DNA from: an uncultured Eubacteriales bacterium
Lineage (GTDB): Bacteria > Bacillota > Clostridia > Lachnospirales > CAG-274
Reading direction: 5' to 3'
DNA length: 64,000 nt
NCBI GenBank assembly: GCA_905201505.1
Contig: CAJKOJ010000001.1
Coordinates: 12,582 to 76,581 of the forward strand
The notes under the pieces are model-generated. The model ran no database searches and was not told where the DNA came from. It was given only the letters and a program-made list of their open reading frames with translations. Below are positions 35,335 through 44,878 of this stretch, in pieces (position 1 is the stretch's first letter; each line of letters starts with the position of its first letter). The position numbers were made by a program, and so were the translations under genes.

Positions 35335-36615
35335 TTAAATCGCCCCCTCAAGAATAATTACAGACTGCCCGCTTGGAAGCTTGTTATCTGTATAATTGTC
35401 TGCCTTTGTAGGACCATAAATTACACAGTTTTTACCGACTTCAATTCCGTCAGGAACGGTAGTGCTGCTGCCAATAACGGTAATACCTGTATTGTAAATA
35501 TGAGGCTTTCCTTCATTAGGAATATTATCACCTGTACCCATGATAACATTATCGCCGATTTTTGTGTTTTGGTCAATGATACATCTGTCAATTACAGCGT
35601 TTTTGCCAATATGACAGCCTTCCATTATAATTGAATCCTTTATAACAGCACCTTTTTCAATTATAACATTTTTACTGAGTACGGAATGTTCAACTTTTCC
35701 CTCAACTTCACAGCCTTCGGAAACAATACTTGTCTTTATTTCTGATTCAGGTCCTGTGTACATAGGAGGCTGCAGATTGCTGTTTGTGTATATTTTCCAG
35801 AAGTCTTCATACAAGTTAAATTCAGGAAGCGTCTTTATAAGCTCCATATTTGCTGCCCAGTATGATTCAATTGTTCCTACATCTTTCCAATAATCTTTAA
35901 ATCTGTAGGCATAAAGTGTCATACCTTTATCAAGCATTGAAGGTATGATATGCTTACCAAAGTCGCTGTCAGAATGGATTTTGTTATCTTCAATAAGGGC
36001 ATCTCTCAGCTTGTCCCATGTGAATATGTAAATACCCATACTTGCAAGATTGCTCTTTGGGTGTTCCGGCTTTTCTTCAAATTCATAAATTTTGTCGTTT
36101 TCATCGGCATTCATAATACCAAAACGGCTTGCTTCCTCGAGACTTACTTCGAGAACGGCAATTGTAACATCACAGTTGTTTTGTTTGTGATATTTAAGCA
36201 TAGCTGCATAATCCATTTTGTAAATATGGTCACCTGACAAAATAAGTACATATTCAGGTTTATTGGCGTCAATGTAGTCAATGTTCTGATAAATAGCGTT
36301 AGCTGTTCCGGAATACCATTCACCCTTTTCGCCTTCTCTCATATGTGGTGCAAGAATTGATACTCCACCGTTTCTTGTGTCCAAATCCCATGGAACACCA
36401 ATACCAATATGTTGGTTAAGTGTAAGAGGCTGATACTGTGTGAGTACACCTACAGTTTCAACTCCCGAATTGACACAATTACTCATAGGAAAGTCTATAA
36501 TACGATATTTTCCTCCAAATGCAACTGCCGGTTTAGCCTTATCCATTGTAAGAATACCTAAACGGCTTCCTTGTCCTCCGGCTAATAACATAGCCATCAT
36601 TTCTTTTTTACGCAT
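35335..36615 (-). CDS. glgC: Glucose-1-phosphate adenylyltransferase, catalytic subunit GlgC
   Basis: A 426-residue ADP-glucose pyrophosphorylase. The nucleotide-binding motif [14 protein letters not shown] (about 11-24), [20 protein letters not shown] (in parts, about 27-46), [11 protein letters not shown] (about 127) and the substrate motif [11 protein letters not shown] are all present, followed by the C-terminal beta-helix. It makes ADP-glucose from glucose-1-phosphate and ATP. GGAGGG precedes the ATG at about 9 bases. A promoter lies about 40 bases upstream on the minus strand. Confidence 0.95.
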   Translation of the reverse strand: MRKKEMMAMLLAGGQGSRLGILTMDKAKPAVAFGGKYRIIDFPMSNCVNSGVETVGVLTQYQPLTLNQHIGIGVPWDLDTRNGGVSILAPHMREGEKGEWYSGTANAIYQNIDYIDANKPEYVLILSGDHIYKMDYAAMLKYHKQNNCDVTIAVLEVSLEEASRFGIMNADENDKIYEFEEKPEHPKSNLASMGIYIFTWDKLRDALIEDNKIHSDSDFGKHIIPSMLDKGMTLYAYRFKDYWKDVGTIESYWAANMELIKTLPEFNLYEDFWKIYTNSNLQPPMYTGPESEIKTSIVSEGCEVEGKVEHSVLSKNVIIEKGAVIKDSIIMEGCHIGKNAVIDRCIIDQNTKIGDNVIMGTGDNIPNEGKPHIYNTGITVIGSSTTVPDGIEVGKNCVIYGPTKADNYTDNKLPSGQSVIILEGAI

Positions 36616-36912
36616 AGCTGCAATCCCTCCATTCGCTATGATTTCTTTAAATATATAATAACATATTTCTATGGTGAATTACAACAAAAATTATGTATTT
36701 TTTTAAAAAAATAATTAATATTTCGTTTAACAAAAATTGACAAAATAGTGTATATGTTAAAAAGTTTTCTAAAAAGAGATAAAATAAATTGTAAAATTAT
36801 GTATAAAAATGACAAAAACTAAAAATCTAAAGGTTTAATTAATTTATGTGGTAATTTATAGTAAAATGGGTTAATATATAGGTAAGTATTTAAATACTGT
36901 AAGGAGGATATT
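36616..36912. promoter_or_regulatory. Divergent promoter region, glgC / nadE
   Basis: This stretch of about 297 bases holds no gene. On the minus strand TTGTAA (36679-36684), 18 bases and TATTAT (36655-36660) form a likely glgC promoter. The nadE side is very AT-rich with no convincing promoter; TTTAACA and TGTTAAA (36724-36758 area) form an inverted repeat around TTGACA that could be an operator, though this may be chance in such AT-rich DNA. AAGGAGG directly precedes nadE. Confidence 0.5.
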
Positions 36913-38838
36913 ATGAAATTCGGATTTATTAGAACGGCAGCGGCTACTCCTGATATGAAAGTGGCAGATTGCGGATATAATGTAGAAAATATAATAAGTT
37001 GTATAGAAGAAGCATACAGCAATAATGCAGAAATTATAGTCTTCCCTGAATTGGCTGTTACAGGATATACATGCGGGGATTTATTTTTGCAGAGAAGGTT
37101 AATTAAATCAGCTTTAATGGGTATTGAAACAATAAAGAAATATACTGTTGGTAAAAATATCATTGTTATTGTTGGTTTCCCTTTTGAATATCTTGGTAAC
37201 TTATATAATTGTGCTGCTGTGCTTTACAAAGGTATGACACTGGGAATTGTGCCGAAAAGTTTTCTTCCAAACTACAATGAGTTTTATGAGATGAGATGGT
37301 TTAAGGAAGCTTTAGGTGATACAAGAATTGTAGACTTTTTGGGTGAAGATGTTCCATTTGGTACAAATGTACTTATAAAGTCTGAAAGTATGCCTGAACT
37401 TACATTAGGTGTGGAAATATGCGAAGACCTATGGAGTGTTATACCTCCTTCTTTAAACCATGCTCTTGCAGGAGCAACCATTATTGCAAATCCGTCAGCA
37501 GGAAATGAAATAACAGGTAAAGATATGTACAGAAAAGCTCTTGTAGAAGGTCAGTCTGCAAGAATTATAGGCGGTTATATTTATGCTTGTGCAGGTGAAG
37601 GCGAATCAACAACTGATGTTGTATATTCAGGTCATAATATTATTAGTGAAAACGGCGTCACATTGGCAGAGACTGAAAGGTTTAAAAATGGAATTGCATA
37701 CGGAGATATTGATGTATTCAGGATAATTACCGAAAGGCAGAGAAACAGCTCTTTTAGAACAGATAATGTAGATTACACTGTAGTTGAAATTGATTTCAAA
37801 CCAAATTGTGAAGATATAAACAGATTTGTTGATCCTTCTCCTTTTGTACCTAAGGATTTGAAAAAACGAGAAAAAAGGTGCGAGGAAATTTTAAATATAC
37901 AGGCTTATGGACTTAAAAAGAGAATAGAGCACATAGGATGTAAAAATGTTGTGGTCGGAATAAGCGGCGGACTTGATTCAACTCAGGCACTTATAGTAAC
38001 AGCGAGGGCTTTTGAACTTGCAAAAATGGACAAGAAGGGTATTGTTGCTGTCACTATGCCTTGCTTTGGAACAACAGACAGAACATATAACAATGCAGTA
38101 AACCTTGTAAAGGAAATAGGAGCAACATTAATTGAGATAAATATAAGAGATGCAGTTATGCAGCATTTTGAGGATATAGGGCATAATCCGGAAATTCATG
38201 ATTTGACATATGAAAATTCTCAGGCGAGAGAGAGAACTATGATTCTTATGGATATAGCTTCAAAATACAATGGATTTGTTGTAGGTACAGGGGACTTAAG
38301 TGAGCTTGCTTTAGGCTGGGCTACGTATAACGGAGATCATATGAGTATGTACGGAGTAAACTGTTCAGTGCCTAAAACTCTTATAAGATACCTTATACAG
38401 TATTATGCTGAAATTGTTGCTGATGGAAAGCTAAAAGATATTTTGTTTGATATTCTTGATACTCCTGTATCTCCTGAACTTTTGCCTCCGGATAAGGATG
38501 GTAAAATTGCACAGATTACAGAGGATGTAGTAGGACCTTATGAACTCCATGATTTCTTTTTATATAATATGATGAGACTGTGTTTTGAGCCTGATAAAAT
38601 ATTCTACCTGGCAAAAATTGCATTTGCAGGTAAATATGAAGATAAAATTATATACAAGTGGTTAAGAAATTTTTATTGGAGGTTTTTCTCTCAGCAATTT
38701 AAGAGAAGCTGTTTGCCTGACGGACCAAAGGTGGGTTCTGTAAGTCTAAGTCCTAGAGGTGACTGGAGAATGCCGAGTGATGCATCTGTTGGTGAATGGA
38801 TGAAAGTACTTGATGAAATAGAAAAAAGTTTGGATTAA
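36913..38838 (+). CDS. nadE: Glutamine-dependent NAD+ synthetase
   Basis: A 641-residue two-domain enzyme. The N-terminal nitrilase-like glutaminase has the Glu-Lys-Cys triad Glu46 (FPELAV), Lys115 (VPKSFLPN) and Cys170 (GVEICEDLW). The C-terminal ATP-pyrophosphatase domain has SGGLDST (about 351-357) and GTGDLSELALGWATYNGDH. It amidates deamido-NAD with ammonia channelled from glutamine. It stands alone between two terminated units. The nadD gene for the preceding step is at 61282-62499. Confidence 0.96.
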   Translation: MKFGFIRTAAATPDMKVADCGYNVENIISCIEEAYSNNAEIIVFPELAVTGYTCGDLFLQRRLIKSALMGIETIKKYTVGKNIIVIVGFPFEYLGNLYNCAAVLYKGMTLGIVPKSFLPNYNEFYEMRWFKEALGDTRIVDFLGEDVPFGTNVLIKSESMPELTLGVEICEDLWSVIPPSLNHALAGATIIANPSAGNEITGKDMYRKALVEGQSARIIGGYIYACAGEGESTTDVVYSGHNIISENGVTLAETERFKNGIAYGDIDVFRIITERQRNSSFRTDNVDYTVVEIDFKPNCEDINRFVDPSPFVPKDLKKREKRCEEILNIQAYGLKKRIEHIGCKNVVVGISGGLDSTQALIVTARAFELAKMDKKGIVAVTMPCFGTTDRTYNNAVNLVKEIGATLIEINIRDAVMQHFEDIGHNPEIHDLTYENSQARERTMILMDIASKYNGFVVGTGDLSELALGWATYNGDHMSMYGVNCSVPKTLIRYLIQYYAEIVADGKLKDILFDILDTPVSPELLPPDKDGKIAQITEDVVGPYELHDFFLYNMMRLCFEPDKIFYLAKIAFAGKYEDKIIYKWLRNFYWRFFSQQFKRSCLPDGPKVGSVSLSPRGDWRMPSDASVGEWMKVLDEIEKSLD

Positions 38839-38854
38839 TATATTGATAGTTCAG

Positions 38855-38883
38855 AGGCAGAGAAATATATCTCTGCCTTTAAT
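38855..38883 (+). terminator. nadE terminator
   Basis: GGCAGAGA (38856-38863) and TCTCTGCC (38870-38877) pair around AATATA, followed by TTT. Confidence 0.8.
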
Positions 38884-39064
38884 TGTCTAAATATAAATTT
38901 TTTAATTTACTTATTAAGGTAAAAATGTATACTATTTTTGCAAGATTATAGTTTTTAATAATTTATAAATTTACAGAATAAATTGAAAATTTACTCTTGT
39001 GTAAATTTTAATTTAGGTATACAATAAATGTAAATATTGTTTGAAGTGAAAGGAAACAGAAAAT

Positions 39065-40132
39065 ATGGCAAAGAAAGTTATTGCTGTGCTTTTTGGCGGT
39101 CAGTCATCAGAGCATGATGTATCCAAAGTTAGTGCGGCTACTATTATATCCAATATTAATCAGGATAAATATACAATTATTCCAATTTATATTACTAAGG
39201 AAGGTCACTGGCTTTTATATGACGGACCTGTAGAAAATATACAAAACGGTACTTGGGAAAAATATGCAAGCTCTGCTGTTTTAAGTCCTGACGCTACACA
39301 TAAAGGAATTTTTAGAATTGTAGGAGAAAAAGTTAAACTTATACCTATAGATTTGGTTTTCCCTGTGCTTCATGGGGCTAACGGTGAGGATGGTACAATT
39401 CAGGGGCTTTTTGAACTGGCAAAAATACCTTATGTGGGCTGTGGTGTTCTATCATCAGCTGTAAGTATGAATAAGGCATATACAAAGTTGGTTGTGGAAA
39501 AGCTTGGTGTTGAGCAGGCTAAGTATGCTGTTTGTTACAGAAATGAAATAGAAAATAATATTGAAGAGTGCATTGAAAAAATTGAAGAGGCATGTGGGTA
39601 TCCATGTTTTGTAAAGCCTGCCTGTGCAGGATCAAGCGTAGGGATAACTAAGGCACATAACAGGACTGAACTTGTGGATGGCTTATGGACTGCAGCTAAA
39701 GAAGACAGGACAATTGTTATAGAAGAAAATATTACGGGTTTTGAACTGGAGTGTGCAGTACTTGGAAATACTGAAGTTCAGGCGTCTGCTGTTGGTCAGG
39801 TCCTTGCAGCTGCCGAATTCTATGATTATGATGCAAAATATAATAATAAGGAATCAAAGACTGTAATTCCTGCACCTATTCCTGAGGATAAGGCAAATGA
39901 AATAAGAGAAAATGCAGTGAAAATATTTAAAGCACTTGACGGAAGAGGATTGTCAAGAGTTGACTTTTTCATGGAGGAGAGTACAGGTAAAATTGTATTT
40001 AATGAAATAAATACTTTACCGGGTTTTACTCCTATAAGTATGTACCCTATGCTTTTTAATGAGGTGGGTCTTTCTACAGAAGAACTTGTAGACAAAATAA
40101 TAGATTTAGGTTTTAGCAGAAACGAGGACTAA
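39065..40132 (+). CDS. ddl: D-alanine--D-alanine ligase
   Basis: A 355-residue ATP-grasp ligase that makes the D-Ala-D-Ala dipeptide for peptidoglycan. Motifs: FGGQSSEHDVSKVSA (about 10-24), VFPVLHGANGEDGTIQG (about 99-115), FVKPACAGSSVGITKA (about 180-195) and FNEINTLPGFTPISMYP (about 317-333). The residue after the family's YxK site cannot settle D-Ala versus D-Lac use, but nothing suggests a resistance-type ligase and no vanH or vanX is nearby. It is followed 4 bases later by murI, both feeding wall precursor synthesis. Confidence 0.95.
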   Translation: MAKKVIAVLFGGQSSEHDVSKVSAATIISNINQDKYTIIPIYITKEGHWLLYDGPVENIQNGTWEKYASSAVLSPDATHKGIFRIVGEKVKLIPIDLVFPVLHGANGEDGTIQGLFELAKIPYVGCGVLSSAVSMNKAYTKLVVEKLGVEQAKYAVCYRNEIENNIEECIEKIEEACGYPCFVKPACAGSSVGITKAHNRTELVDGLWTAAKEDRTIVIEENITGFELECAVLGNTEVQASAVGQVLAAAEFYDYDAKYNNKESKTVIPAPIPEDKANEIRENAVKIFKALDGRGLSRVDFFMEESTGKIVFNEINTLPGFTPISMYPMLFNEVGLSTEELVDKIIDLGFSRNED

Positions 40133-40136
40133 GAAT

Positions 40137-40943
40137 ATGGATGTAAGACCTATTGGTATATTTGATTCGGGAGTAGGCGGTCTGACAGTTGTAAAACAGA
40201 TAATGAAAGTTCTTCCTTGTGAGGATTTGGTTTATTTTGGGGATACGGCAAGAGTGCCCTATGGTTCCAAAAGCAAAGAAACTGTTACTAAGTTTTCAGA
40301 ACAGATAATAAGGTTTTTGAAAACTAAAAATGTTAAAGCAATTGTCATTGCCTGTAATACTGTAAGTTCAAATTGTTATGAAAGTCTTTCAGATGTTTTT
40401 AATGGGCTGCCTATAATAGAAGTAGTCACTCCAGGAGTTGAAAGCTGTCTTAAAGCTACTAAAAACAAAAGGGTTGGACTTATTGGTACTCAAGGTACAG
40501 TAAATTCAGGAGCTTATGAAAAGCGTCTGAAAAATGCTGATAATGAAATTCAGGTTTTTAAAAGGGCTTGTCCGCTTTTTGTACCCCTTGCTGAAGAGGG
40601 CTGGACTGATAATGAAATTGCAAGACTTACTGTAAAGGAATACCTTACTGAGCTTGTTGAAAAGAATATTGATACAATTATACTTGGTTGTACTCATTAT
40701 CCAATTTTAAAAACAAGTATTGGCAGGTTTGTGGGGGAAAATATAACCATTGTTGATCCTGCAGAAGCTACGGCAATTAAGCTAAAGGAATATCTTGATT
40801 GTCATAATATGCTTACTGAAAATACCTGTGAGGGTAAAAGGGATTTTTATGTAAGTGATGATTATGCAAACTTTGACAGTGTATGTAAAAGTGTACTTAA
40901 GTATACTTGTAAAGCTGAAAAAGTGGATATTGAAAGGTATTGA
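40137..40943 (+). CDS. murI: Glutamate racemase
   Basis: A 268-residue cofactor-free racemase that makes D-glutamate for peptidoglycan. The two catalytic cysteines are Cys73 (ACNTVSS) and Cys185 (LGCTHYP), with DSGVGGLTV at 10-18 and DTARVPYG at 36-43. It forms a two-gene unit with ddl, which makes the other D-amino-acid building block. It ends 33 bases before the thrS T-box promoter. Confidence 0.95.
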   Translation: MDVRPIGIFDSGVGGLTVVKQIMKVLPCEDLVYFGDTARVPYGSKSKETVTKFSEQIIRFLKTKNVKAIVIACNTVSSNCYESLSDVFNGLPIIEVVTPGVESCLKATKNKRVGLIGTQGTVNSGAYEKRLKNADNEIQVFKRACPLFVPLAEEGWTDNEIARLTVKEYLTELVEKNIDTIILGCTHYPILKTSIGRFVGENITIVDPAEATAIKLKEYLDCHNMLTENTCEGKRDFYVSDDYANFDSVCKSVLKYTCKAEKVDIERY

Positions 40944-40975
40944 TAAATTTTGAGAAATTTTACATTAAAATGTGC

Positions 40976-41004
40976 TTGACTTTGGTTTTTGTAAGTGTTA
41001 TTAT
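40976..41004 (+). promoter_or_regulatory. thrS promoter
   Basis: TTGACT (40976-40981), 17-base spacer, TATTAT (40999-41004), directly ahead of the T-box leader. Confidence 0.8.
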
Positions 41005-41010
41005 GTTATT

Positions 41011-41230
41011 GATAAAATCATTGATGAGGACAGTAACTTTTGTTTAACCATTGCAGAGAGGAATGTGTTGGCTGTGAACATTCTATGGCAGCAAAATGTG
41101 AAAACCACCTCAGAGTGGCTCTAATAAAGCTCGGTTGACTTCCGTTAAAGGTTATTAAGTGGCAGTTTTTACTGCAAGTAGGGTGGAACCACGGTAACTC
41201 GTCCCTTTTTGGGAGTGTTACCGTTTTTTT
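41011..41230 (+). promoter_or_regulatory. T-box leader of thrS (threonine)
   Basis: The leader begins with GATGAGGACAGTAAC, typical of T-box Stem I, and contains the T-box AGGGTGGAACCACGG (41180-41194) that pairs with the CCA end of uncharged tRNA. It ends in a terminator (CGGTAAC...GTTACCG, then T7, to 41230). ACC at 41104-41106 in the AAAACCACC segment is the likely threonine specifier, read by eye. Uncharged tRNA-Thr would prevent termination and raise ThrS. Confidence 0.92.
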
Positions 41231-41271
41231 GTTGTTAAATTTGAAATTCATTGAGAAAAGGAGTGTATAAA

Positions 41272-43179
41272 ATGGTAAATGTTACTTTAAAGGATGGCAG
41301 TGTAAAAGCTTATGAAAGCGGTACAACTATTCTTGATATTGCTAAGGACTTAAGCGAAGGTTTAGCCAGAAATGCCTGCTGTGGTATGATTAACGGCAAT
41401 GTTGTGGATTTAAGAGAAGAAGTTAAAGAGGATTGTGAAGTTGCAATATGTACGTTTGACAGTGACGAAGGTAAAAAAGCATTCAGACATACTGCTTCTC
41501 ATATTTTAGCTCAGGCAGTGAAGAGATTATACCCTGAGGCTAAGCTTGCAATAGGTCCTTCAACTGATGACGGATTTTATTATGACTTTGATGATATTAC
41601 TTTCACACCTGAGGATTTTGAAAAAATTGAAAAGGAAATGAAGAAAATCGTTAAAGAAAATCTTCCTATTGAGAAATTTGAACTTCCAAGGGCAGAAGCT
41701 ATTAAATTTATGGAGGAAAAGGGTGAGCCTTACAAGGTTGAACTTATTAACGATTTGCCTGAAGATGCGGTGATTTCTTTCTATAAGCAGGGAGAATTTA
41801 CTGACCTTTGTGCAGGTCCACACTTAATGACTACTAAGCCTGTTAAAGCTATTAAAATAATGAGTGTTGCAGGTGCTTATTGGAGAGGCAGCGAAAAGAA
41901 CAAGATGCTTGTTCGTCTTTATGCAACTGCATATACTAAGGCAAGCGATCTTGAGGCTTATGTGAATATGCTTGAAGAAGCTAAGAAGAGAGATCACAGA
42001 AAATTGGGTAAGGAATTAGGACTTTTCTGTATTTTAGATGAGGGTCCCGGTTTTCCGTTTTTCCTTCCTAAAGGTATGGTCCTTAAGAATACTCTCCTTG
42101 ATTACTGGAGGGAAATTCACAAGAGAGCAGGATATGTTGAAATACAAACTCCTATGATGCTTAACAGGCAGCTTTGGGAGCGTTCAGGTCACTGGGATCA
42201 TTATAAGGAAAATATGTATACTACAAAGATTGACGATGTGGACTTTGCCATTAAGCCTATGAATTGCCCTGGTGGTATGCTTGTTTATATGCAGGAGCCA
42301 CATTCTTACAGGGATTTGCCTATAAGAGCTGGAGAAATTGGTCTTGTTCATCGTCACGAAAAGAGCGGCGCTCTTCATGGTCTTATGAGAGTTCGCTGTT
42401 TTTCACAGGATGATGCACATATCTTTATGACTCCTGAGCAGATTAAGGATGAAATTAAGGGTGTAGTTGCACTTATTGATGAAGTTTATTCTTTGTTTGG
42501 TTTTAATTATCACATTGAACTTTCTACTCGTCCTGAGGATTCTATGGGTTCTGATGAGGAATGGGAAAGAGCTACAGCAGGCTTAAAAGGTGCTCTTGAT
42601 GAGCTTGGAAGAGATTATGTAATAAATGAGGGCGATGGTGCTTTCTATGGACCTAAGATTGATTTCCATCTTGAGGATTCCCTTGGCAGAACATGGCAGT
42701 GCGGTACAATTCAGCTTGATATGCAGCTGCCTGAAAGATTTGAACTTGAATATACTGACAAGGACGGAAGTAAAAAACGTCCTATTATGATACACAGAGT
42801 TGTGTTTGGTTCTGTTGAAAGATTTATAGGTATTCTTACTGAGCATTTTGCAGGGCATTTCCCTACATGGTTAGCACCTGTTCAAGTTAAGGTACTTCCA
42901 ATATCTGATAAATATGCTGATTATGCCGCTAAGGTTGAAAGTGCATTTAAGGCAGAGGGAATAAGAGTTGAAACTGACCACAGGGCTGAGAAAATCGGTT
43001 ACAAGATAAGAGAGGCTAGAAATGAAAGAGTGCCTTATATTGTAGTAGTTGGTGAAAAAGAGGCTGAAGAGGGTACTCTTTCAGTAAGATGCAAGGGTGA
43101 GGATTTAGGAAGCTACAAGCTTGAGGCTTTCCTTGATGAAATTAAAGAGGAAATTAAGAACAAGACTAAGAGATGGTAA
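41272..43179 (+). CDS. thrS: Threonyl-tRNA synthetase
   Basis: A 635-residue class II synthetase with the full set of domains: TGS (about 1-60), editing domain with HTASHILAQAV (about 71-81) and the later CAGPH, catalytic core with MNCPGGMLVY (about 333) and class II motif 3 near GSVERFIGIL, and a C-terminal anticodon-binding domain. ATG 41272 follows AAAGGAG at 8 bases; an upstream in-frame TTG at 41251 precedes the ribosome binding site and is not used. Expression is controlled by the T-box leader in front. Confidence 0.97.
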   Translation: MVNVTLKDGSVKAYESGTTILDIAKDLSEGLARNACCGMINGNVVDLREEVKEDCEVAICTFDSDEGKKAFRHTASHILAQAVKRLYPEAKLAIGPSTDDGFYYDFDDITFTPEDFEKIEKEMKKIVKENLPIEKFELPRAEAIKFMEEKGEPYKVELINDLPEDAVISFYKQGEFTDLCAGPHLMTTKPVKAIKIMSVAGAYWRGSEKNKMLVRLYATAYTKASDLEAYVNMLEEAKKRDHRKLGKELGLFCILDEGPGFPFFLPKGMVLKNTLLDYWREIHKRAGYVEIQTPMMLNRQLWERSGHWDHYKENMYTTKIDDVDFAIKPMNCPGGMLVYMQEPHSYRDLPIRAGEIGLVHRHEKSGALHGLMRVRCFSQDDAHIFMTPEQIKDEIKGVVALIDEVYSLFGFNYHIELSTRPEDSMGSDEEWERATAGLKGALDELGRDYVINEGDGAFYGPKIDFHLEDSLGRTWQCGTIQLDMQLPERFELEYTDKDGSKKRPIMIHRVVFGSVERFIGILTEHFAGHFPTWLAPVQVKVLPISDKYADYAAKVESAFKAEGIRVETDHRAEKIGYKIREARNERVPYIVVVGEKEAEEGTLSVRCKGEDLGSYKLEAFLDEIKEEIKNKTKRW

Positions 43180-43188
43180 TATAACTTT

Positions 43189-43216
43189 TAAAGGATCGGG
43201 TGACCGGTCCTTTTTT
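43189..43216 (+). terminator. thrS terminator
   Basis: AAAGGATCGG, GTGA, CCGGTCCTT with a run of six T, about 10 bases after the thrS stop (one G-U pair in the stem). Confidence 0.9.
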
Positions 43217-43374
43217 ATTAAAACATATTTTTATCATAACTGAATAAAAAACATATTAAAAAAATTATTTAACTAACCTTTTTTAAGTTGATTCTTTAAT
43301 CTAAATTTCATAATTAGTTCATTATAGGTCTTTTTTGCTATAATATTGTACGGTAAAAATGTTATTTATTTCAT

Positions 43375-43390
43375 ATCAAAATATTTTGAT
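43375..43390. promoter_or_regulatory. ArsR-type operator 1
   Basis: ATCAAAATATTTTGAT is a perfect 16-base palindrome, 8 bases upstream of the arsR -35 box. Two near-identical sites follow at 43433 and 43808. Confidence 0.78.
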
Positions 43391-43397
43391 GTATTTA

Positions 43398-43426
43398 TTG
43401 ACAGTCTCTTTTGTGTGTAGTATAAT
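43398..43426 (+). promoter_or_regulatory. arsR promoter
   Basis: TTGACA (43398-43403), 17-base spacer, TATAAT (43421-43426): both consensus hexamers, flanked on each side by an ATCAAA...TTTGAT palindrome. Confidence 0.9.
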
Positions 43427-43432
43427 AAACAT

Positions 43433-43448
43433 ATCAAAAATATTTGAT
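43433..43448. promoter_or_regulatory. ArsR-type operator 2
   Basis: ATCAAAAATATTTGAT (6-base arms, ATCAAA and TTTGAT, around AATA) lies 7 bases past the -10 box, at the transcription start and just before the arsR ribosome binding site. A repressor here would block initiation. Confidence 0.78.
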
Positions 43449-43461
43449 GTGAGGTGAAAGT

Positions 43462-43752
43462 ATGGCAAATGATTATAAAATAGATGCAAAAATTTTTAAG
43501 GCTCTTTGTGATGAAAAAAGGCTTTGCATATTGGAACTTTTAAGAAGCGGTGAGAAGTGTGCTTGTGTTTTAATTAATAATACGCATATAAGTCAATCGG
43601 CTTTATCTTATCATATGAAAGTATTATGTGAATCCGGTATTGTAGAAAGCAGACAGGAGGGAAAATGGACACACTATAGAATTAGTAAAAGAGGAAGAGA
43701 AAATGCCATTAATCGTCTGTTAAGTATAACCTCATTTGATTTGGTGGATTAA
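43462..43752 (+). CDS. arsR: ArsR/SmtB-family metalloid-responsive repressor
   Basis: A 96-residue winged-helix repressor. The metal-binding helix contains EKCACVLI with Cys33 and Cys35 in the place of the ELCVCDL motif of ArsR. The recognition helix is HISQSALSYHMKVLCESGI (about 42-60) and the wing QEGKWTHYRIS. Cys16 or Cys22 could supply a third thiolate. The protein probably leaves its operators on binding As(III), Sb(III) or a similar thiophilic ion. Three palindromes fitting its family flank its own gene and the next. Confidence 0.92.
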   Translation: MANDYKIDAKIFKALCDEKRLCILELLRSGEKCACVLINNTHISQSALSYHMKVLCESGIVESRQEGKWTHYRISKRGRENAINRLLSITSFDLVD

Positions 43753-43807
43753 ATAGAATATTTTAAATAAAGTCATCTTATAGGTGGCTTTTATAAAACT
43801 TCAATAC

Positions 43808-43823
43808 ATCAAAAAATGTTGAT
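43808..43823. promoter_or_regulatory. ArsR-type operator 3, before the permease gene
   Basis: ATCAAAAAATGTTGAT (5-base arms) lies between arsR and the permease, 28 bases before its start. It suggests a second repressed entry point or a roadblock to read-through from arsR. Confidence 0.68.
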
Positions 43824-43850
43824 ATATAAAATAAAAATGGAGGTGTTTTT

Positions 43851-44864
43851 TTGAACGCATTAAAAATACTTTTTTTGTTTATTCAAGATCAGATACTTGG
43901 TATGAAATGGCTAAATGAATTAATAGGGCATTTTATTTCTGTATTGGGATTGGATATAAATACAAGATTAGGAGGCAGTATTCAATTTTTCCTTTATGAT
44001 GTAATTAAAATTACAGTTTTATTATGCTTATTGATTTTCATTATATCATATATACAAAGTTACTTTCCTCCTGAAAGAAGCAGAAAAATTTTAGGAAAGT
44101 TTCATGGTGTAGGAGCTAACATTGTTTCTGCTCTTTTAGGCACCGTAACACCGTTTTGTTCTTGTTCATCTATACCACTGTTCATCGGTTTTACAAGTGC
44201 AGGACTTCCTTTAGGAGTAACATTTTCGTTTTTGATTTCCTCTCCTATGGTTGACTTGGGAAGTCTGGTTTTATTAATGAGTATATTTGGAATGAAAGTT
44301 GCATTTGTTTATGTTGTAATAGGACTAGTTATTGCTGTTTTAGGAGGAACTGTGATTGAAAAAATGCATATGGAAAAGTATGTTGAAGAATTTATCAAAA
44401 ATAGTGGTAGTGTAGATATTGAATCTCCGGCACTTACAAAAAAAGAAAGAATTGTTTATGCAAAAGAACAAGTTGCCGGTACATTTAAGAAAGTATTTCC
44501 ATATATATTGATAGGTGTTGCTATTGGTGCACTTATTCACAATTGGATACCGGAAGTATGGATTAAATCTATATTGGGAAGCAATAATCCTTTTGGGGTT
44601 GTTCTTGCAACTTTAGTGGGTGTTCCTATGTACGCGGATATTTTCGGGACAATTCCTGTTGCAGAGGCTTTGCTTTCAAAAGGGGCACAGCTGGGGACAA
44701 TTCTCGCTTTTATGATGGCTGTAACAACTTTGAGTTTACCATCAATGATTATGCTGAAAAAAGCTGTAAAACCAAAGTTACTGGCTTTATTTATAGCTAT
44801 TTGTACAATAGGAATTATAGTTGTAGGTTATATGTTTAATTTGTTTCACGCATTTTTAATTTAA
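43851..44864 (+). CDS. ArsP-like/YraQ-family permease
   Basis: A 337-residue membrane protein with about eight to ten helices in two halves, matching the DUF318 (UPF0718, YraQ/ArsP) permeases. The conserved cysteine motif TPFCSCSSIPLFIG lies at about 100-113 and is repeated in form by VGVPMYADIFGTIPVAEALL in the second half. ArsP members export trivalent methylated or organic arsenicals. It starts at TTG 43851 behind GGAGGTG, since no ATG fits. Its neighbours, an ArsR repressor and a thioredoxin-like protein, support metalloid efflux. Confidence 0.88.
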   Translation: MNALKILFLFIQDQILGMKWLNELIGHFISVLGLDINTRLGGSIQFFLYDVIKITVLLCLLIFIISYIQSYFPPERSRKILGKFHGVGANIVSALLGTVTPFCSCSSIPLFIGFTSAGLPLGVTFSFLISSPMVDLGSLVLLMSIFGMKVAFVYVVIGLVIAVLGGTVIEKMHMEKYVEEFIKNSGSVDIESPALTKKERIVYAKEQVAGTFKKVFPYILIGVAIGALIHNWIPEVWIKSILGSNNPFGVVLATLVGVPMYADIFGTIPVAEALLSKGAQLGTILAFMMAVTTLSLPSMIMLKKAVKPKLLALFIAICTIGIIVVGYMFNLFHAFLI

Positions 44865-44878
44865 AATGGAGGTATAAA

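Noticed and set aside
36724..36758. TTTAACA/TGTTAAA inverted repeat as a nadE operator
   Set aside because: The region is nearly all A and T, so such repeats are expected by chance; kept only as a weak note.
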